This document shows, piece after piece, positions 5,213 to 6,269 of a stretch of 6,269 nt of DNA. The translations under genes and the position numbers were made by a program. Numbering within the stretch: position 1 is the stretch's first letter; each line of letters opens with the position of its first letter. The stretch is from contig DMNP01000108.1 in NCBI GenBank assembly GCA_003452695.1, positions 1 through 6,269 on the forward strand, read 5' to 3'. The notes beneath the pieces were generated by a model that did not search any database, was not told where the DNA came from, and saw nothing but the letters and a program-made list of their open reading frames with translations. Source of the stretch: Eggerthellaceae bacterium (GTDB taxonomy: Bacteria > Actinomycetota > Coriobacteriia > Coriobacteriales > Eggerthellaceae).

Positions 5213-6269
5213 ATGAAACCCCAAGAACTCTCGGGCATTCAACCTTTCGAGGATCGCGTGTGGCTGGCATCGCCCACAATGCACGGCGACGAGCTGCGGT
5301 GGATGCAGGACGCCTACGAAACCAACTGGATGAGCACCGTCGGCGCCAACATAAACGCCATCGAAGAGCAGCTGTGCGAAAAGCTGGGCTGCAAGCACGC
5401 CGTGGCGCTGTCGTCGGGCACGGCCGCGCTGCACCTGGCTATAAAGCTGGCCGGCGTCAAGCCCGGCCAGAAGGTGTTCTGCAGCGACCTTACCTTCGAC
5501 GCCACCGTGAACCCCGTGGTGTACGAAGGCGGCGTGCCCGTGTTCATCGACACCGAGCGCGACACCTGGAACATGGACCCGAACGCCCTGGCCCGCGCCT
5601 TCGAGCTGCACCCCGACGTGCGCGTGGTGGTGGTGGCGCACCTGTACGGCGTGCCCGCCAAGATGGATGCCATCCGCAAGATCGCCGACGCCAACGGCGC
5701 CGTAATCGTGGAAGACGCCGCCGAGAGCCTGGGCGCCACGTACAAGGGCCGCCAGACCGGCGCCTTCGGCGACTACAACTGCATAAGCTTCAACGGCAAC
5801 AAGATAATAACCGGCAGCGCCGGCGGCATGTTCCTTACCAACAACCAGGCCGACGACCGCAAGGTGCGCAAATGGGCCACGCAGGCCCGCGAAGCCGCAC
5901 CGTGGTACCAGCACGAGGAACTTGGCTACAACTACCGCATGAGCAACGTGATAGCCGGCGTGGTGCGCGGACAGATCCCGCATCTGGAAGAGCACATTGC
6001 CCAGAAGAAGGCCATATACGAGCGCTACCGCGAAGGCTTCAAGGACCTGCCCGTGGACATGAACCCCTACGACCGGGAAAACAGCGAGCCCAACTTCTGG
6101 CTGAGCTGCCTGACCATACACGAAGAGGCCATGTGCCCCATGCAGCGCGGCGAGCGCAACTATTTGTACAAACCCGAGCCTGGCAAGACCTGCCCGCACG
6201 AGATTCTGGAAGCATTGGCAGCGATTAACGCCGAGGGCCGCCCCGTGTGGAAGCCCATGCACATGCAGC
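5213..6269 (+). CDS. PglE-like PLP-dependent sugar aminotransferase (DegT/DnrJ/EryC1/StrS), 3' end missing
   Basis: An uninterrupted frame of 352 codons runs from ATG 5213 to the window end. The fold-type-I sugar aminotransferase signatures are clear: SSGTAALHLA from residue 67 (cofactor phosphate), EDAAES at 167-172 with Asp168 contacting the PLP ring nitrogen, and SFNGNKIITGSAGGM with Lys197 as the Schiff-base lysine. NGNKIIT is the form found in UDP-N-acetylbacillosamine aminotransferases such as PglE. It would transfer an amino group, normally from glutamate, onto C4 of the keto sugar made by the preceding enzyme. Late in the protein, after NFWLSCLTI, an insert with the pattern MCPMQRGER...KTCPHE precedes RPVWKPMHMQ; I recall such an insert in a Gram-positive subgroup. 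Probably some 30-50 residues are missing. It uses ATA for eight of 18 isoleucines. A perosamine-type role is possible, but pairing with a PglF-like enzyme favours a UDP-linked 4-amino sugar. Confidence 0.92.
   Translation, partial: MKPQELSGIQPFEDRVWLASPTMHGDELRWMQDAYETNWMSTVGANINAIEEQLCEKLGCKHAVALSSGTAALHLAIKLAGVKPGQKVFCSDLTFDATVNPVVYEGGVPVFIDTERDTWNMDPNALARAFELHPDVRVVVVAHLYGVPAKMDAIRKIADANGAVIVEDAAESLGATYKGRQTGAFGDYNCISFNGNKIITGSAGGMFLTNNQADDRKVRKWATQAREAAPWYQHEELGYNYRMSNVIAGVVRGQIPHLEEHIAQKKAIYERYREGFKDLPVDMNPYDRENSEPNFWLSCLTIHEEAMCPMQRGERNYLYKPEPGKTCPHEILEALAAINAEGRPVWKPMHMQ

Noticed and set aside
5260..6228. 322-codon plus-strand frame inside the aminotransferase
   Set aside because: It is an Arg-rich out-of-frame translation of the aminotransferase, which reads openly from 5213.
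5027..6262. 411-codon open frame on the minus strand opposite the dehydratase end and the aminotransferase
   Set aside because: The plus strand carries intact catalytic motifs; the minus frame is a His/Val/Gly-rich shadow with no recognisable domain.
1..6269. tRNA, rRNA, CRISPR array, transposase or phage integrase
   Set aside because: None seen: no cloverleaf, no regularly spaced repeats, and no recombinase motifs in any frame.

Overview
The window looks like chromosomal DNA of a high-GC Gram-positive actinobacterium. The SecY, the loaP-led glycan locus and the aminotransferase subtype all resemble gut Coriobacteriia, probably Eggerthellaceae. This is from recall of family character, not a search, and genus cannot be set.

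Layout, all genes on the + strand. (1) Bases 1-1371 are the end of a ribosomal-protein (spc-type) operon: the last codons of a probable rplO (L15), then complete secY, overlapping it, closed by a strong intrinsic terminator. The usual partners adk/map/infA do not follow secY here. (2) Bases 1455-1986 hold a small S24/S26 signal-peptidase-like gene behind an extended -10 promoter. A perfectly placed Shine-Dalgarno site serves a 10-codon mini-ORF whose stop overlaps the gene's ATG. (3) Bases 1987-2675 carry no convincing gene but much structure: imperfect direct repeats, TTTGGCA/GGCATTTT inverted repeats, an AT-rich promoter (TATAAT at 2301), and a leader of about 360 nt with a promoter-proximal hairpin, a full intrinsic terminator (2396-2440) and a 20-bp-stem hairpin (2521-2610). 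(4) Bases 2676-6269 are the start of a surface-glycan operon: loaP (NusG-family antiterminator), a membrane-anchored NDP-sugar 4,6-dehydratase (PglF/WbpM/CapD type) and a PglE-like sugar aminotransferase that runs off the end.

How it fits together: the dehydratase and aminotransferase perform the first two steps to a 4-amino-4,6-dideoxy sugar, probably of the bacillosamine type. LoaP would ride with RNA polymerase through the long operon. Because an intrinsic terminator lies between the promoter and loaP itself, the most interesting reading is a self-reinforcing switch: polymerase must pass the leader terminator to make LoaP, and LoaP may help later polymerases pass it. This is inference; the promoter, terminator and gene order are visible in the sequence.
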